NCBI GenBank assembly: GCA_014338405.1
Contig: JTDE01000221.1
Span: 67,087-131,086, forward strand
Origin: Paragonimus skrjabini miyazakii
Taxonomy: Eukaryota > Platyhelminthes > Trematoda > Plagiorchiida > Troglotrematidae
DNA length: 64,000 nt
Direction of reading: 5' to 3'
Below the pieces are notes generated by a model that saw nothing but the letters and a program-made list of their open reading frames with translations, had not been told where the DNA came from and did not search any database. The first letter of the stretch is position 1. Each line of letters starts with the position of its first letter. Positions 14,826-26,300 of this stretch are shown here, piece by piece. The position numbers and the translations under genes are program-made.

Positions 14826-14960
14826 ACAACTCACTGTTGTAACTGGATCTACGGTCGACGAACGCGTAAACGACGAACGCGTAAACTGTCATTGAAGCAA
14901 CGGAGTACGGATTATAGGCGGTCAGTTAGTATTTTTCCATCCAACCCACCCACTCGAGGC
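14826..14960 (+). repeat. Local repeat R, copy 1, left part
   Basis: This segment aligns with 17.43-17.53 kb: both carry acggtcga, a cggagtat-like block, ggcggtcagttagt or gcggtcagttagt, ccatccaa or tcatccaa, and tcgaggc. Copy 1 breaks off exactly at tcgaggc, where the MULE begins at 14961, and resumes at 16819. The last ten bases (cactcgaggc) are the left target-site duplication. I do not know what R encodes, if anything. Confidence 0.75.
14856..14885 (+). repeat. Perfect 15-bp tandem duplication
   Basis: The 15-mer cgacgaacgcgtaaa occurs twice without interruption or mismatch. It lies in the left part of repeat R. The other R copy at 17.4 kb does not show the doubling, so it arose in this copy. 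Confidence 0.9.
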
Positions 14961-15477
14961 GGGAGTGCGTTCCCTTTCTTACACGAATTATTGAGAAACT
15001 CCGATGAAATAAATGTGACCTGAAGTGTTAGTAAAAGGTTACAAATGATATTTCCAAGTCATGTGAAAAACAGCATATTTCAGTTAACTTGATATCATAT
15101 GACATCATACCGTGTTTAAACGACCCATTACGGGTAATTCACTTACGTACATTGAAGCAGCATGGCGGTGAACGATGAAAATATGTGTTGAAGAATATAA
15201 AAGCTGAAATATCTGAATTTTAAGAAAGATATGAAAGACTTGCTTAAAGTTCAACGAGAAACTTTCATAGGCTTTTTCATTAACACTTCGCACACAGCTG
15301 CAAGTGCCAAGAAATGTAGAGGAATAGAACAACCTCCAGGCTGCCCGTATAGAAGTTTGGTATACACCGAACAGTACCCTACAAGCGGTATTTGTTATTT
15401 CTCCAATTGATATGATAATAAATGTTAGTTTTGCACACTACAGGTATAATGCATCCTGTGTCCTACATTATTGTACT

Positions 15478-16470
15478 GACAGATATCAAATCGAAAAGGG
15501 GAACCTGGTCTTTCCACACGACTTTCAGGTTGGTAAGCCTAATCAATATCCAAGGAATACGCGTTTGGCTGTTGAAGATGAACTGCATGTCTGCGAGATG
15601 ATTAACCATTTTGACAGTGCTCGTGAAATGAGACTGTATTTGAACAAGAAATATGGGGTTAGGACGCGTCGACACGATTTAATCAACCTTCGCATTAGGC
15701 ATAACAAATTAGATAATCGCAACGAAATTATCAAGTTCCGAACCTTAATAAACGTTGAAGGCAGTTATAGTTTTCTACTGCGACAGAAAGTGCTAAGATT
15801 CGTTATGTTTTTGCCCAGAAGTGCCTTTCACCTGTGTGCTAGGTAGGGAGATGTTATTAACTGGGATGCCGCTTATCAGTTAAATTATGGCAGCTTCATA
15901 CTGTGACACGCTATGTTGGTAGATTTGACTGAAGTTGGTGTTACAAATTTTTATGCACTGATGCCGAACGAGACGACTGCCAGTTATAGGACAATCTTGG
16001 AACGCATGATTAAAATGCTGTCTTGCAAGTCTGCCGTTCGAAATTTCATTGTTAGTTGTTCAGCAGCACAATGGAAGACAATACACGACGGTTGTCCACA
16101 GTGTACCATTGTATTCCGTCGTTTTCGTTTACTGAATGATGTATCTTGGCGTTACCATCAGTTGGTAGGCTTAGGTGAATATCTGAAGAACCGTGTTTAC
16201 TAGTGAGCACGCAATATGGTTTTCACTGGTAACAGAACGCGGTGTAATAGTTTGCCAGTGATGAGGCGCACCAGTAGCTGGTAACTAAATGGCTCCCTTG
16301 TAGGAGTGGTTAGGCCTCGCATAAACTTAAGGCCACTGTGCTGTTTTGTAACCACACCACCAATCGTGTGGAAAATGAGAACAAGCAAATTAAAGGTGCA
16401 GTATCTGAACGATCCATTATATATGCCTTCTTCTCGCACATTGTCGGGCGCTGGAGGAGTGCTTTTGGTA
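15478..16470 (+). pseudogene. MULE/ZSWIM-like transposase, broken
   Basis: This encoded the transposase of the surrounding element, which would cut and paste DNA in the nucleus. Three plus-strand blocks follow the family order. The N-terminal block (15484-15790) has YPRNTRL, an acidic stretch and DSAREMRLYLNKKYG, a helical DNA-binding-type segment common in these proteins. The middle block (15913-16200) has FYALMPNETTASYRTILERM, then RNFIVSC and an AIRxxFPxAxVxxCxFHxL-like region (here HDGCPQCTIVFRRFRLL), the RNase H-like core. The C-terminal block (16340-16440) has NHTTNRVENENKQIKG, the TNNRxExxNRxLK motif. Stops and frame changes separate the blocks. The intact aspartate expected before the VxxC region appears replaced (SCSAAQ), so it is not functional. 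The C-terminal SWIM zinc motif is not visible. Confidence 0.65.
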
Positions 16471-16531
16471 TATTCGGTATATGTATTCATATATGGAATT
16501 ATGTGATTCAATACAGAAATGTCCTTTCCTG

Positions 16532-16580
16532 TTATATATAATATATATACATATATTAAGTGTATGTATATGTATATGCA
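16532..16580. repeat. AT/GT-rich microsatellite
   Basis: Interrupted tatata and tgtatg units lie inside the 3' half of the MULE, downstream of the transposase remnant. Confidence 0.8.
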
Positions 16581-16808
16581 TGAATTCATATACGGGGAAT
16601 AATACTACTACATGTACCACCTATGTACGAATGCTGTTTTTAATTCGGAATCTTTTGGTAGATTCATATGTACACCAACGTGCATTTCTCTAACTCGATT
16701 TAGGAGGGCAAATTTCCCAATGAGAAAATTGCGCTTCAAGGACAACCGGTGTGTTATTGAGCCTTACACAAATTTAATTTTCGCGGGTACGAAAGGAAAT
16801 GCGCTCCC

Positions 16809-16965
16809 CACCCGAGGCTACCGTCTTCAAACAGTGCTTCTTCATGCCGCTCAACCTGAAGACAACATGGTCAAAAAACCGTTCGTATTTAAACGGTTTG
16901 CCAATAGCAACAAATCAAAGCCAAAAAGAATGGACCAAGCAATAGTCCAGTGTTACGGACGCGTT
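16809..16965 (+). repeat. Local repeat R, copy 1, right part
   Basis: This continues repeat R after the MULE insertion. It aligns base by base with 17.52-17.66 kb; shared blocks include agacaacatggtca, ccgttYgtattta, gtttgcYaatagc and agaatggaYcaga-type sequence. Both copies translate in the same plus frame as similar peptides (DNMVKKPFVF here, DNMVTNPFVF in the other), which hints at a coding origin. The first ten bases are the right target-site duplication of the MULE. The next 460 bases up to repeat R copy 2 hold nothing I recognise. Confidence 0.75.
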
Positions 16966-17429
16966 GCCGTTTTTGCAGATATTCGATGTGCTTTTGTCCT
17001 AACGCCTCCTTATTGGTCCTACCAGCCGTTTGTGGTCTGATTAAACTGGATCAATAAGTTTCTGCTTTCTGATTGGTTGTTTGTCAGACTGGTCATGCTT
17101 TTGTTGGACGTAGAATAGGTCTCACATTAAAACAAACAACTTGTGTTATTTAAAAAGAGTTTTTGTGCATATATCTCACCGATGGTGTTACTCCGCTGTG
17201 CTATCTTCCAGTGAATAATTTGCGTCGTGGAATGTGACAAAATCAGTGTTCCTGTATAATTATGTATGATCGTCTTCCAGTTCGATGGCAATTAACAATG
17301 TCAAACGATTTTATTTTCTAAGTAGACGAGTACGGCCGAAGTGAATGCCAATGCTTATAATAAATACTCATGGGGAATGCTTAACGTTATACCAGCCTAT
17401 CTATTGTGACTGAATCTATGACCTGCGAG

Positions 17430-17670
17430 TGTGTAAATGGAAACGGAATAACGGTCGATGAAACAGTGGATAACAGCACGACGGAGTATATGCGGTCAGT
17501 TAGTGTCTTCTCATCCAATCGAGGCCTTCGAACAGAGCTTCTTTATGTCGCTCATCCGAAAGACAACATGGTCACAAACCCGTTTGTATTTATAGGGTTT
17601 GCGAATAGCGACAAACCAAAACCAGAAAGAATGGATCAGACAACAGTCCAAACAGTTCATTCTAGGCGTG
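17430..17670 (+). repeat. Local repeat R, copy 2, uninterrupted
   Basis: This is the uninterrupted second copy of repeat R, in direct orientation. It contains both the left-part blocks (gcggtcagttagtgtc) and the right-part blocks (agacaacatggtcac) joined through caatcgaggcc, so it shows what copy 1 looked like before the MULE landed. It is open in one plus frame (part of 17406-17750), but I recognise no protein family. Confidence 0.7.
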
Positions 17671-19587
17671 TAGTCAGGATGACAACAACAATTTTCACGA
17701 CGGCTGAGGACGATCGTGGAGACTGGAGAAGTATAAGACTATGGCAGTAGTGAACGTCACTGACAAGTGTACTTTGTTAGCCTTCTTGTCACATCATATT
17801 TTCTGTACAACCCACCCCTGTGCGCACAGAAACGTTTTGTTCAGGCGTTGGATCTGCCATGGCCAACCACACACCCTGTTAGCCTGTCAAGACCTACGGT
17901 TCAAGTGGGTACTTGATTGCAGCATGATAATGAACTGATTGACCTGATTAACTACTCGTTCCCCATTTACCCCCTTTAATGATTCCCCTGTAAAATTTGT
18001 GATATAAATTTGATGTATTTAGCCTGATGATGAATCACTGAGAACGAGCTTGTTCGGTACACAGTATTTGTCATGACTACACTGGGAATTTTCGCGAGAC
18101 TGCAATATGTACCAGATGAGATGCAGCGAAATGTGCTCGAGAATTACATCGTGCAAAAAACTGTTTCTGACTTCTCTGTTCAAATTTGGTGATATGCAAT
18201 CCGTGTTCTTCAAGCGACTAAAACCTACCCATAGTGTTGCACTTTGGCTGACGTACGCTCCTCTGTTATGTACAAACCTGCCCGAAGATGATGCATTGTG
18301 AAACACAAGATGTTTTAGTGGTTTAATGCAGCTGTTTTACAACGTTTTCACTGCTGTAACGCGAATAATTGGGTGGACAATTAGTTTTACAGATTATGCG
18401 TTGCAACGATCCCGGTCAGAAGTGCACGTTTTGCTGCAAAACTTTGTAGAAAATATTATAATTTTATCTCGCAGTGTGGTCCGGATTGTATTATTTTGAA
18501 GAATAAAAGTGAGTTTTGTATGTAATCTAATATTCCTGGTCACTAATGGGATTCGACAGTCATCAATATATTTATCTACGTATTAATTGTACCAAAGAGT
18601 TGACAACGTGATCGTAACATTGTCGATTGATATTCCACCGGACAGTATGATAAATTCCAGATAACGATCACACATCAACAGACTAGTTACAATAGTGAAA
18701 CGTTTCCGTCGGTCGTCAATTTAGTTTGCTTCGTAACAAACCATTTCTGAATATACACTAATGAACTGCGTATCAAGCGGTAAGTCATTTCGAGAATTCA
18801 TCAGTGTTCAACAGATGCTTACTTATAACGAGAAGGATGGATGACAAGTTGCTGATAGTGGCACCTGGTTCATTACATGTTCCATCAAGCGTGAAGTTAG
18901 ACATTCATGAACCGAATCTCAAATTGCTCGCTGCTGAGTATGCGGATCCTTCCCATTCAAGACACCTTTGTTATAAATCATTATGTATGGCTGTTTGATT
19001 GAGACTAGACGCGTTTAACCAGGTAAGTTAGATCACAAACTGAGTCCAGCAGCGAAGGAACTTCAGTGAACGATTATGGATGGATAAGTCTGGTTTACAA
19101 ATTGTTCCAGTTCAAATTGTCAGTCTTCGTCAAAATGTAACAGAAGATAACACAATGTAATGATTGGTTGGAGATCGACGATAGTCCTTGCGCATCAGTT
19201 GGTGAGCCTTGACAAGAGCGAAACTGGAATATGTTATGCTTTTTTCGAGATGGACTGACTGTAACTTATATACATATTGAAGACCTCCAGGTAAACATAT
19301 TTGGCATTCAGTTTGCGTCGGCATACCTTAGGAACTCCACCAGAGTAATTTGGCTACTGTGTTTGGTTTGCTACTCTACAACACAACTATAACCAGTCTA
19401 AAACATCCCACGGATTTCTGACCAAATTTAGTTCGTTACTATCTAACATTGTAATCAATTTGAAATGAAACAACTGTCGCTCAACAAGGCAATAATTTCA
19501 GCGATTTCCACCTGGAGAGAAGTCCTATTCGTTGACACGTCGGTTGGAGTTAACGGGACAGTTACTGTGTCTTCTCTCGAGACGAAC
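17671..19587. other. No recognisable gene
   Basis: Nothing was recognised. A plus-strand stretch near 18086-18190 is open in two frames (one peptide reads YVPDEMQRNVLENYIVQKT) and the minus strand is open too. With no family match or splice support it is left uncalled. Confidence 0.5.
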
Positions 19588-19715
19588 AAATGTGGCTGAG
19601 TGTTCATATACGATAATTCAGCCCTGCCTATTTTGAGGTCATCGGCGCAGCGATAAACACGGTTGCCCCATGAAACCGTGCTCGGACCTTTATAGTGGGT
19701 GAAATCCACTATTAC
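19588..19715 (+). mobile_element. tRNA-derived SINE, family 1 (copy F), 3'-truncated or diverged
   Basis: The 5' leader and tRNA-like head of SINE family 1 are clear: gtggctgagtgttcatat matches gtggttgagcgttcacat of the 42-kb copy, followed by gaggtcatcggcgcagcg and aacacggttgcc. Box A is cggcgcagcga. Box B has decayed, and the body after about 19690 is no longer alignable by eye. It is one of the two family 1 copies seen on the plus strand. Confidence 0.65.
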
Positions 19716-22700
19716 AAAGGTGGTTTACTTTTTGAGGTTATTTGCAATTATTGTGACTGAATGTTATACTTGCGCTGAAACTCAAGCTTGACGCATGCCT
19801 CTCTCTTATCCTCCAAGTGGTTCATTCCTTTTGCACTTCATTAGTTAAGGTGGGATTATTCAAGGTCAACCAAGGTCTACATATTTGTACACATTTGTCT
19901 GCTATGTTAGCTTTAGTTGGAAGGGACCACATTCTCGGCTGAAGGTTAGGATCTTCTTTGTTCTTCTGTGGTTTTTGGGTTTTGTCGCGTTCCATGCTAT
20001 GTTCTGGTGATTTGCATACTATCTAATCGTACGTCACTCCCAGATGTTGTGGCCCATCACAATTAGGTTACTAGCCAAAACGTGACGAAAATGTTAATCG
20101 CACATAGGTGACTGTACATATAACAGCACTACACAAAGGTCAATGTTGTAAGCCATGAGCGATCTGAATGAATTTTCATTGCTGACTGTTGATTGCAATC
20201 TCGGGTGAAATTTGAGACTTTAGCTCACCATCTAAACTGTTAAGTACGACTAAATGGTGCACATCCATTCGGTTTATCGTATTACGCATTGCAAGCGCAG
20301 TGTAGGCGGATAACTGTTACCGATATAGTTGACTGGGTAACTCGAACTAAATCAATTCCAGTCATTAAACAACGTACGAACCTAGCGGCATTCACCTATG
20401 AATAAGCTTGGTTTCAACCCAATACAGGTAACTGACAACACGTGCTAAGGCGTCAGCGCTCAAAGGTATTGATGATTGAGTAAGCTAGTACGAGCCCTCA
20501 AACAAGTATGGTGTAAGTAAAGGGCAGATGCAAATTTGCTTACGGATGAATGGCGGCGAATTTCGGTTGATATTAGATAAACGCCATTCTCAAGAGATCA
20601 TGCATTTGAAACCCACCCACCCATTCATTAAGCAACCTTGTTGACCACCGCACAATTGAAGTCACATTAGTTATAACAGAACTATCACAAGCAAACACTT
20701 AGCGACATTTGCTTGTGAATACCGCTCAGTTTGTCCAACCTTTTAATGAAAGTGAAGTCAAGGGGTTCACTGAATATGCCGGGTAATCTTTTGATTACTG
20801 ATAAATTGTAGGAAGTTTGGTTGACGTATGTTGAAGGTCAATCACAAATGATCACAGCTTTGGTGGATATGAACCCCTGATGAGTCCACACGACACAAGG
20901 CAAGAATATGAAACGTATTTTTGGAAGGTACTGCCTGAAATGTCCAAGAAACTGCAAGTCTGCGACCGCTTTTGAATGCGGTTTGACTTTTATTGTTCGT
21001 TTCTGTACACAGAGGACATTCGTAACACCGAGAAGGTTACGAAATTGGAACCTCCTTCCGAACCGCCTCCACTACTTAATTTCAAAGGCAATTGTTGGTA
21101 AGCGACAGTTTCAGTTCGAAAATTTTCAATCTGTAAAATTTGTAACGTTTGCTGCATCTAGCAGTGGTTCGATCGCACTTGGTTAGCTCTTTTTTTTCAT
21201 CCGTCGAATGTCTTACATCGTTTAAAGTACTATACAACCAGCTGGAGATACACACAACATAAATAAATGTGTTCTTGGGTGCGTAATATATATATATATG
21301 TATGTATGCGGGTGAAAGCTGACTGTTGAATTTAGTGATAGCCACCTTACGTTAATAACTAAATGGATGTTTGTGCATGGATATACCTTCCACAGGTATC
21401 TTCATTAAACAAGTACAATTACATAAACCTTAGAATGTCATCAAGATAAAGCCTTCTCTAGCAAAGAAAGTCAAACATCCTACTATAGGAATGTGCCGCA
21501 CGGACGAAAAACATTTGACATGTTTTGAGTTCGATCTGCGCACACTAAACTGTAGCATTTGCAACATGCATGAATAAATACCTGGTAAAAAGGTTTTACA
21601 CTCTAATGTGTACTTCTGGCATATCCGTGATATGAATCAACAACTAGCAAGATATACGCTGGATATAATTTGTTCGTCGACTGGTGTCATTTCACCTAAT
21701 AGTGGTTTTTAGCCAAAATCCCCAGGGTAGCTCGACTGTGGGAGTTCGACTCCAATGTGTTACTCTTAAACAGAAGTCAACAGCATGTTGTGTTTGATAT
21801 CGAAGCTAGTTCTACTTAACCACCCCGAAAACGTATATTGTCGCATTCGCCAATGACCCCTCTGTGTTTTCACATTCAAGACCATCAGTATACTAGCAAA
21901 AGAGTATCAGTTTCCAGTGAATCACGAAAACTTTGACTTCAACGCAGTTCCCTGCCTCAAATTTTCTCGGTAGAAACTCACTGACTCTATTTTCCTGACC
22001 GACAAACATGTATTGACCATTGAAGCAGTGACACCTTCAACACATGAGAACTGTGGCTGGCTTAGATTAAACGGTCCCATCTCAAATGATGATCTACTGT
22101 TTTCTTCCCTTGCGAACGATCATGCTGAAGTCCATAGGACTGTTACCACCAATGGCCGAATTATTCCTCTGTATGTGTCTAGATTAGTGTACGAGATGCT
22201 GGTCTGAAGGGTGAAAAGTGATCAACAGCAGCCCCGACTGCTAGTCATCTTTCAATGCAAAGTATTTATTACCAGGTGTATAGTACCGCGGGATACTGTT
22301 TTCGAAATTGACCACATTTATCCTGCTATCAAGTAAGATAGACAGAGTAGTGTTTAGTGTCTAGTACGCACTCAAGAAAAACACTGCATATGAACTGCAG
22401 TGCTTTCTCCCAGGCTTGCCACCAGTTTACTTACTTGCATTGGCTGAAAACCACTCACGATAGCCAAATGACGCAGTTGGTTGAGGTTGTTTTAATGTTG
22501 CTACGGCTCTGTTGACAAATGTTGCTTAAAAAGACCTTAGTTTATTAATGATCATGCAACAACTCATCGTTTCTTACCCGACATTGTGCAATCTCCATTA
22601 GTTCACTCGACTCAACACCAACAACCAAACTAAGCATGCCTTTACAGAACGTAAAGTATACATGAGACGTATGAAAATCAGCGAGTTGTAGAATGAATAA

Positions 22701-24903
22701 CCTTCGCTGAATACCATTCACTTTTCTGGATTGGATTTTCGCACTGATACTATGTGCTTTGCAATTTCATGTAGAGGAATCTGTAACCTTAGAGCTACAC
22801 GCAGTTGAACAAACAATAATCAACACGATTGGAGTGAAGTTGCTTGGAAAAAGGCAAGGCTTTCTTTAGATAACAGCTTAATCTTTAGCAAGTGCTTTAT
22901 CATATGGAGCAATACTGTTCGTAAATGTTCTCGTAATGAGTTTGTATAGATCTAAGCAATGATGGTGTAATCTAGAAAAGCCAACTGATACGTCCGAATT
23001 CACCAGATAGCGGTACATGCATGATTTGAAGCAGCGAAACCTAGTCTTGCCGGGATGCCTATGCGGCTGTTGTTTCATTTATCTTCGGGTTTTTGTATGC
23101 AAAATCTCGATATAGCTTACGGTGGTAACACCATGACCTGACCATCCACCTTCCGCATTCCTGTCGATCGCAGCGATTTATTCTTTGAACGCATGCTTAC
23201 CTTAGTATGTTTTTAACAAAGTCGAGTGAACTATAGACTGGATGAAATAACTCTATGCTGTTAGCGCAGGATCCATGAGTTAGGCCATACTGTGACAAGC
23301 GTTTGGCAAGGGGTTATTCAGCCGCTGCATTTGTAAACGTGCAACAAAATGAGTGAGACTCACGTTGTTCTCTTGTCAAGTTCCAGCACTCTTCCTTTCC
23401 AGAATGTGCTTGTTTAGCTAAACTTAAAGGTGGCTTAATCGCTGTCTCATATTCTGAGGAACCTAATAAATGGTTCAATATTCACTCAAGAAGAAAACGT
23501 TTGTAACTTTTCGGTCAGTCAAACGGTGGTAAACTGCCAATTTGGCGAAAATTCATCAAGATAACTGGTTGGATTTCGAAACAAGTTAATTTCAGGATTG
23601 ACTGGTTTTGTATTGGAAGAATCTTTGAAGTTCACAGCGAGGCTACGAGACATTGAATCCATGGGTGATTCGGCTGATAGCAGCTCTAACAGCCCTTAAA
23701 GGACCGAGCTGTGATGGCTGAAAAGATGATCTTTGCTATATTGCCCTTACGCACCCATTCCTTCATCGATTCGGTTTCCAATTCCTGTAGGCACTTGGTC
23801 AGAATGAATGAACTGTTGCCGGAGTGCATTTGTTAAATAACAATTTTGGTTCCATTTACATTCGAACGGGGAGAAAATTGCTTTACGTTTGAACCACCTG
23901 GTTCCATTACTCCTTATTATATTCATTATGGACGCAATACTGAGACTAGTGCGAGACGGCTTCAAACCTGTCTATATGGCTATCGCTGATTTTGTTTAGT
24001 TAGTCTCGATGAAACACGTTGCTTGATTGCGAGGTTTACCACATCAAGAAAATTTAGAGAAATTGTGTGTTATTTATCACGTTTGACTAAGGGTGGCTAA
24101 TTATTCGTGGACCATTTCTCCAGAGTTGGAGAACAGCCCTGCTGTTTGGATACTGCACTCAAATGAACAGCAAACAGACTCGAACACCCAATTTTTTTAA
24201 AATTTATGCAGTTGACATACTAAAAATACAAAATTTTCAACCTGGACCAGAAGTATTTTTACGTACATGCAGTCGTTGTTGTGGCGTTTTCTGAGGGACC
24301 TTCTTCACCCTGAAGACTTTCAAAGTATGTGTCTTTCTGTAGGTTTTATCGGGCTGAAGACTGTATTCCATATACCCTCGCACTACTGAACAAAATAGAC
24401 TTGAAACAATTATTATGGAAATGTTCTATAGCAATACTATTTTTATTTTCGCACAGTCAAACAACATTTGATTCACTTTCAGTAAAACCAATCTCGCCTA
24501 CCCTTGTGTATTCGCTGATGAACTCCGTAATGTTCAAGGTTTGACTTCTGCCCTATCTTCAAAACATCTGTCAAAACGTCTCCAGTTATGCGATCCTGAA
24601 AATAGTTCATCCAAGACGGTGCAGCAGGAGACCCATGTGATAGTCATACAGTCAACTTAACTACTGAACATACGGCAAGTCGGGGGGGGAGGCAGAGCAA
24701 ATTATTTTAAACGCATACATGGTAGTTTCCCTCTGAGAGCTGCAAACCGTGTTGAAATATTGTTGCCCGACTAAGTTCAATTGCGTATTCTGGGCGCTAA
24801 CATTATAGCCGGTTTTTGATCCTTTTTCTAAGGATGTAGGATTGGGCTAACCTGTGCAGATTGGCAAGGCATACTGACCACCCATTTAATGTCATAGTGT
24901 AGA
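19716..24903. other. No recognisable gene
   Basis: No gene is visible. A short (TA)n run lies near 21286-21305. The plus open frame 20908-21186 contains RRLRNWNLLPNRLHYL, faintly like the WNxLP segment at the end of CR1-type LINE proteins, and is followed by a T run; this is too weak to call. A gagttcgactcc at about 21748 resembles a polymerase III box B but has no box A at proper spacing. Confidence 0.5.
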
Positions 24904-25205
24904 TTGATGTTTCTGAAGCTCAAGCAGTTTAATGTTACTGATTTCCGGGTGGGCGAAAATCAAATTATCGGAGCTTATATGCGCAAGCTCGTTGGAGCAA
25001 ACGTTTTAATACAATATACGTTTTTGATGACATCTGAAGGAGTTCCATTAGTTGAATTGTTCTATGAGTCAACGGAAGCTATTCAGAATGCTGCAGTTAA
25101 GGTTTCATCATAGTCACCAGGATAGCTGCACTGTTTGACAATAGGAAGTGTGTTAATGACGCAAAACCTAACGGAATGCTTTGAATTTACAGAACTAAAG
25201 CACCT
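24904..25205 (+). pseudogene. MULE/ZSWIM-like transposase fragment (second locus)
   Basis: A single plus frame, interrupted by two stops, carries successive landmarks of the MULE/ZSWIM1-ZSWIM3 catalytic region: YTFLMTSEGVPLVELFYEST (the short-core strand with the xxVDxxGxGxPV pattern), then AIQNAAVKV, then VLMTQNLTECFEFTEL, which matches the family's VMxDKDLTExxxFxExFP segment. It covers roughly 100 residues of a protein normally above 500. The catalytic Asp-Lys-Asp stretch reads TQN, so it is inactive. No ends of the element were found. It differs in sequence from the 15.4-kb transposase, so it is probably another lineage. Confidence 0.5.
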
Positions 25206-25759
25206 GGCCACAATGTGATGAGGACTATCACATCCAAGACAACTGTATACAATTTCAATTTCGCAAGAAGGATTCCGACAGAGCTCTGTTTGAAGTGTAA
25301 CTGGGCAACTCATGTGATGTGATGAAACAATGAAACAACAGAGTAAATACAACATATTTACGTGAATTGATTTTTTTGGAGGGGGTGGTTAGTACCCCAG
25401 TGGATTGAGTGAAAGCAAAGTGTCCGATTCTTGGGGCCTAGGTAAACAACGTTGGCTATGTAGATTTTATAACGTACGGCTTTCCTAAACAAAAGTTCTC
25501 GTTACATCACGTAATTTCGGTTTCACCAACTTTCTTGGGGTCATTTTACTGACAAGAAACAAAAATAAAATGGCGAAATACACTTGGTTCTGCAAGTCAG
25601 GCTTCTCTACTGGTTGCCCTGATAGGCCAGTTTACTCGAGCGAATAACAGTAATCGGTTGTAGCCTTTCGCAAATCATTGGTTGATCTCTTATCGATGAG
25701 TTTGCCGAATCCATTCTCTCTACAATGGATTTTGAACAAAAACATACACTCCTACTTAA
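25206..25759. other. No recognisable feature
   Basis: Between the MULE fragment and the Penelope relic I see nothing beyond a short G-rich run at about 25379-25390. Confidence 0.5.
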
Positions 25760-26300
25760 TGTATCTATTGTGGGTGTAAATATATACCCGTGGGAAGCAC
25801 AGTGTTTTGACTGGAAATTTTAGAGCGCATAGTGGAGGCGAGTGCAGACGAATTGCTATAGTCCCTGTGACTGCTAGTAAACAACTTGTGACAGACTGTG
25901 TAGAATTATTCGAGCGGGTCGTCTGGATTGATCGGTTGGCTTGCCTCGACTAAGTTGACAGCTATCGCAGATGAGCAAAACTTTAGCGAATCTCAAACCA
26001 ACCATATCGGATGACTCATCCGGATGCATTTAAATAAATATAATCTTGTAGGGCTAGTGTTGCTTGTGTCGCAGTAACAAATGAAATGGGAAAAAAATAA
26101 TATAATAAGAATTTACGGGAAGTTAGCCCTTCAACTGAATACATAAAACTGGTGTGAAAGAACCGAACATATGAATGAATTGCACAGTGGGTAGTATTAG
26201 TTGTTACTGTAATTATTTGGCGTAAATACTTTTTAGGCATTGTTATTTGGTCCTCAGGATGTAAACAAATCAAGTACTGGACTCCGTCCAGAACTCTATT
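25760..26300 (-). mobile_element. Penelope-like element, 3' end only (PLE1)
   Basis: On the minus strand this fragment matches the linker plus GIY-YIG nuclease end of the Penelope-like copies at 30.4 kb and 42.4 kb. The linker reads TTHCAIHSYVRFF, where PLE3 has GRTFCAIQLVMLF. After it comes a CYCDTSNTSPTRLYLFKCI stretch aligned with CSYGTSHMGHTTRRFCERI of PLE2, then a shared tail ending SQNTVLP (PLE2: GQNTELP). The nucleotide match to PLE2 is also direct (cagtgttttgac with flanking sequence in both). The YIG of the nuclease is lost. Reverse transcriptase is absent, as expected of a 5'-truncated copy. Confidence 0.65.

Larger units (their letters stand above)
14961..16808 (+). mobile_element. 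MULE-type DNA transposon, complete ends, dead coding region
   Basis: The element is 1848 bp. Its left end reads gggagtgcgttccctttc and the reverse complement of its right end reads gggagcgcatttcctttc. Over the first 25 bp the two ends differ at about five positions, so they are terminal inverted repeats. It is flanked by cactcgaggc (14951-14960) and cacccgaggc (16809-16818), a 10-bp target-site duplication with one mismatch. Ten bp is within the size known for Mutator-like elements. The interior encodes a decayed MULE/ZSWIM-like transposase in the plus direction. The uninterrupted repeat R copy at 17.4 kb carries caatcgaggc at the matching place and so acts as a paralogous empty site. Confidence 0.8.

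Noticed and set aside
14396..14827. 143-codon minus open frame
   Set aside because: It has no family resemblance, start context or splice sites, and it overlaps the left part of repeat R. Length alone is not evidence.
20908..21186. C-terminal end of a CR1-like LINE
   Set aside because: Only RRLRNWNLLPNRL resembles the WNxLP segment, and no upstream reverse transcriptase motif is present on the same strand.
21692..21765. tRNA-like stretch with gagttcgactcc
   Set aside because: The box A candidate does not fit either SINE family and the arms do not pair.
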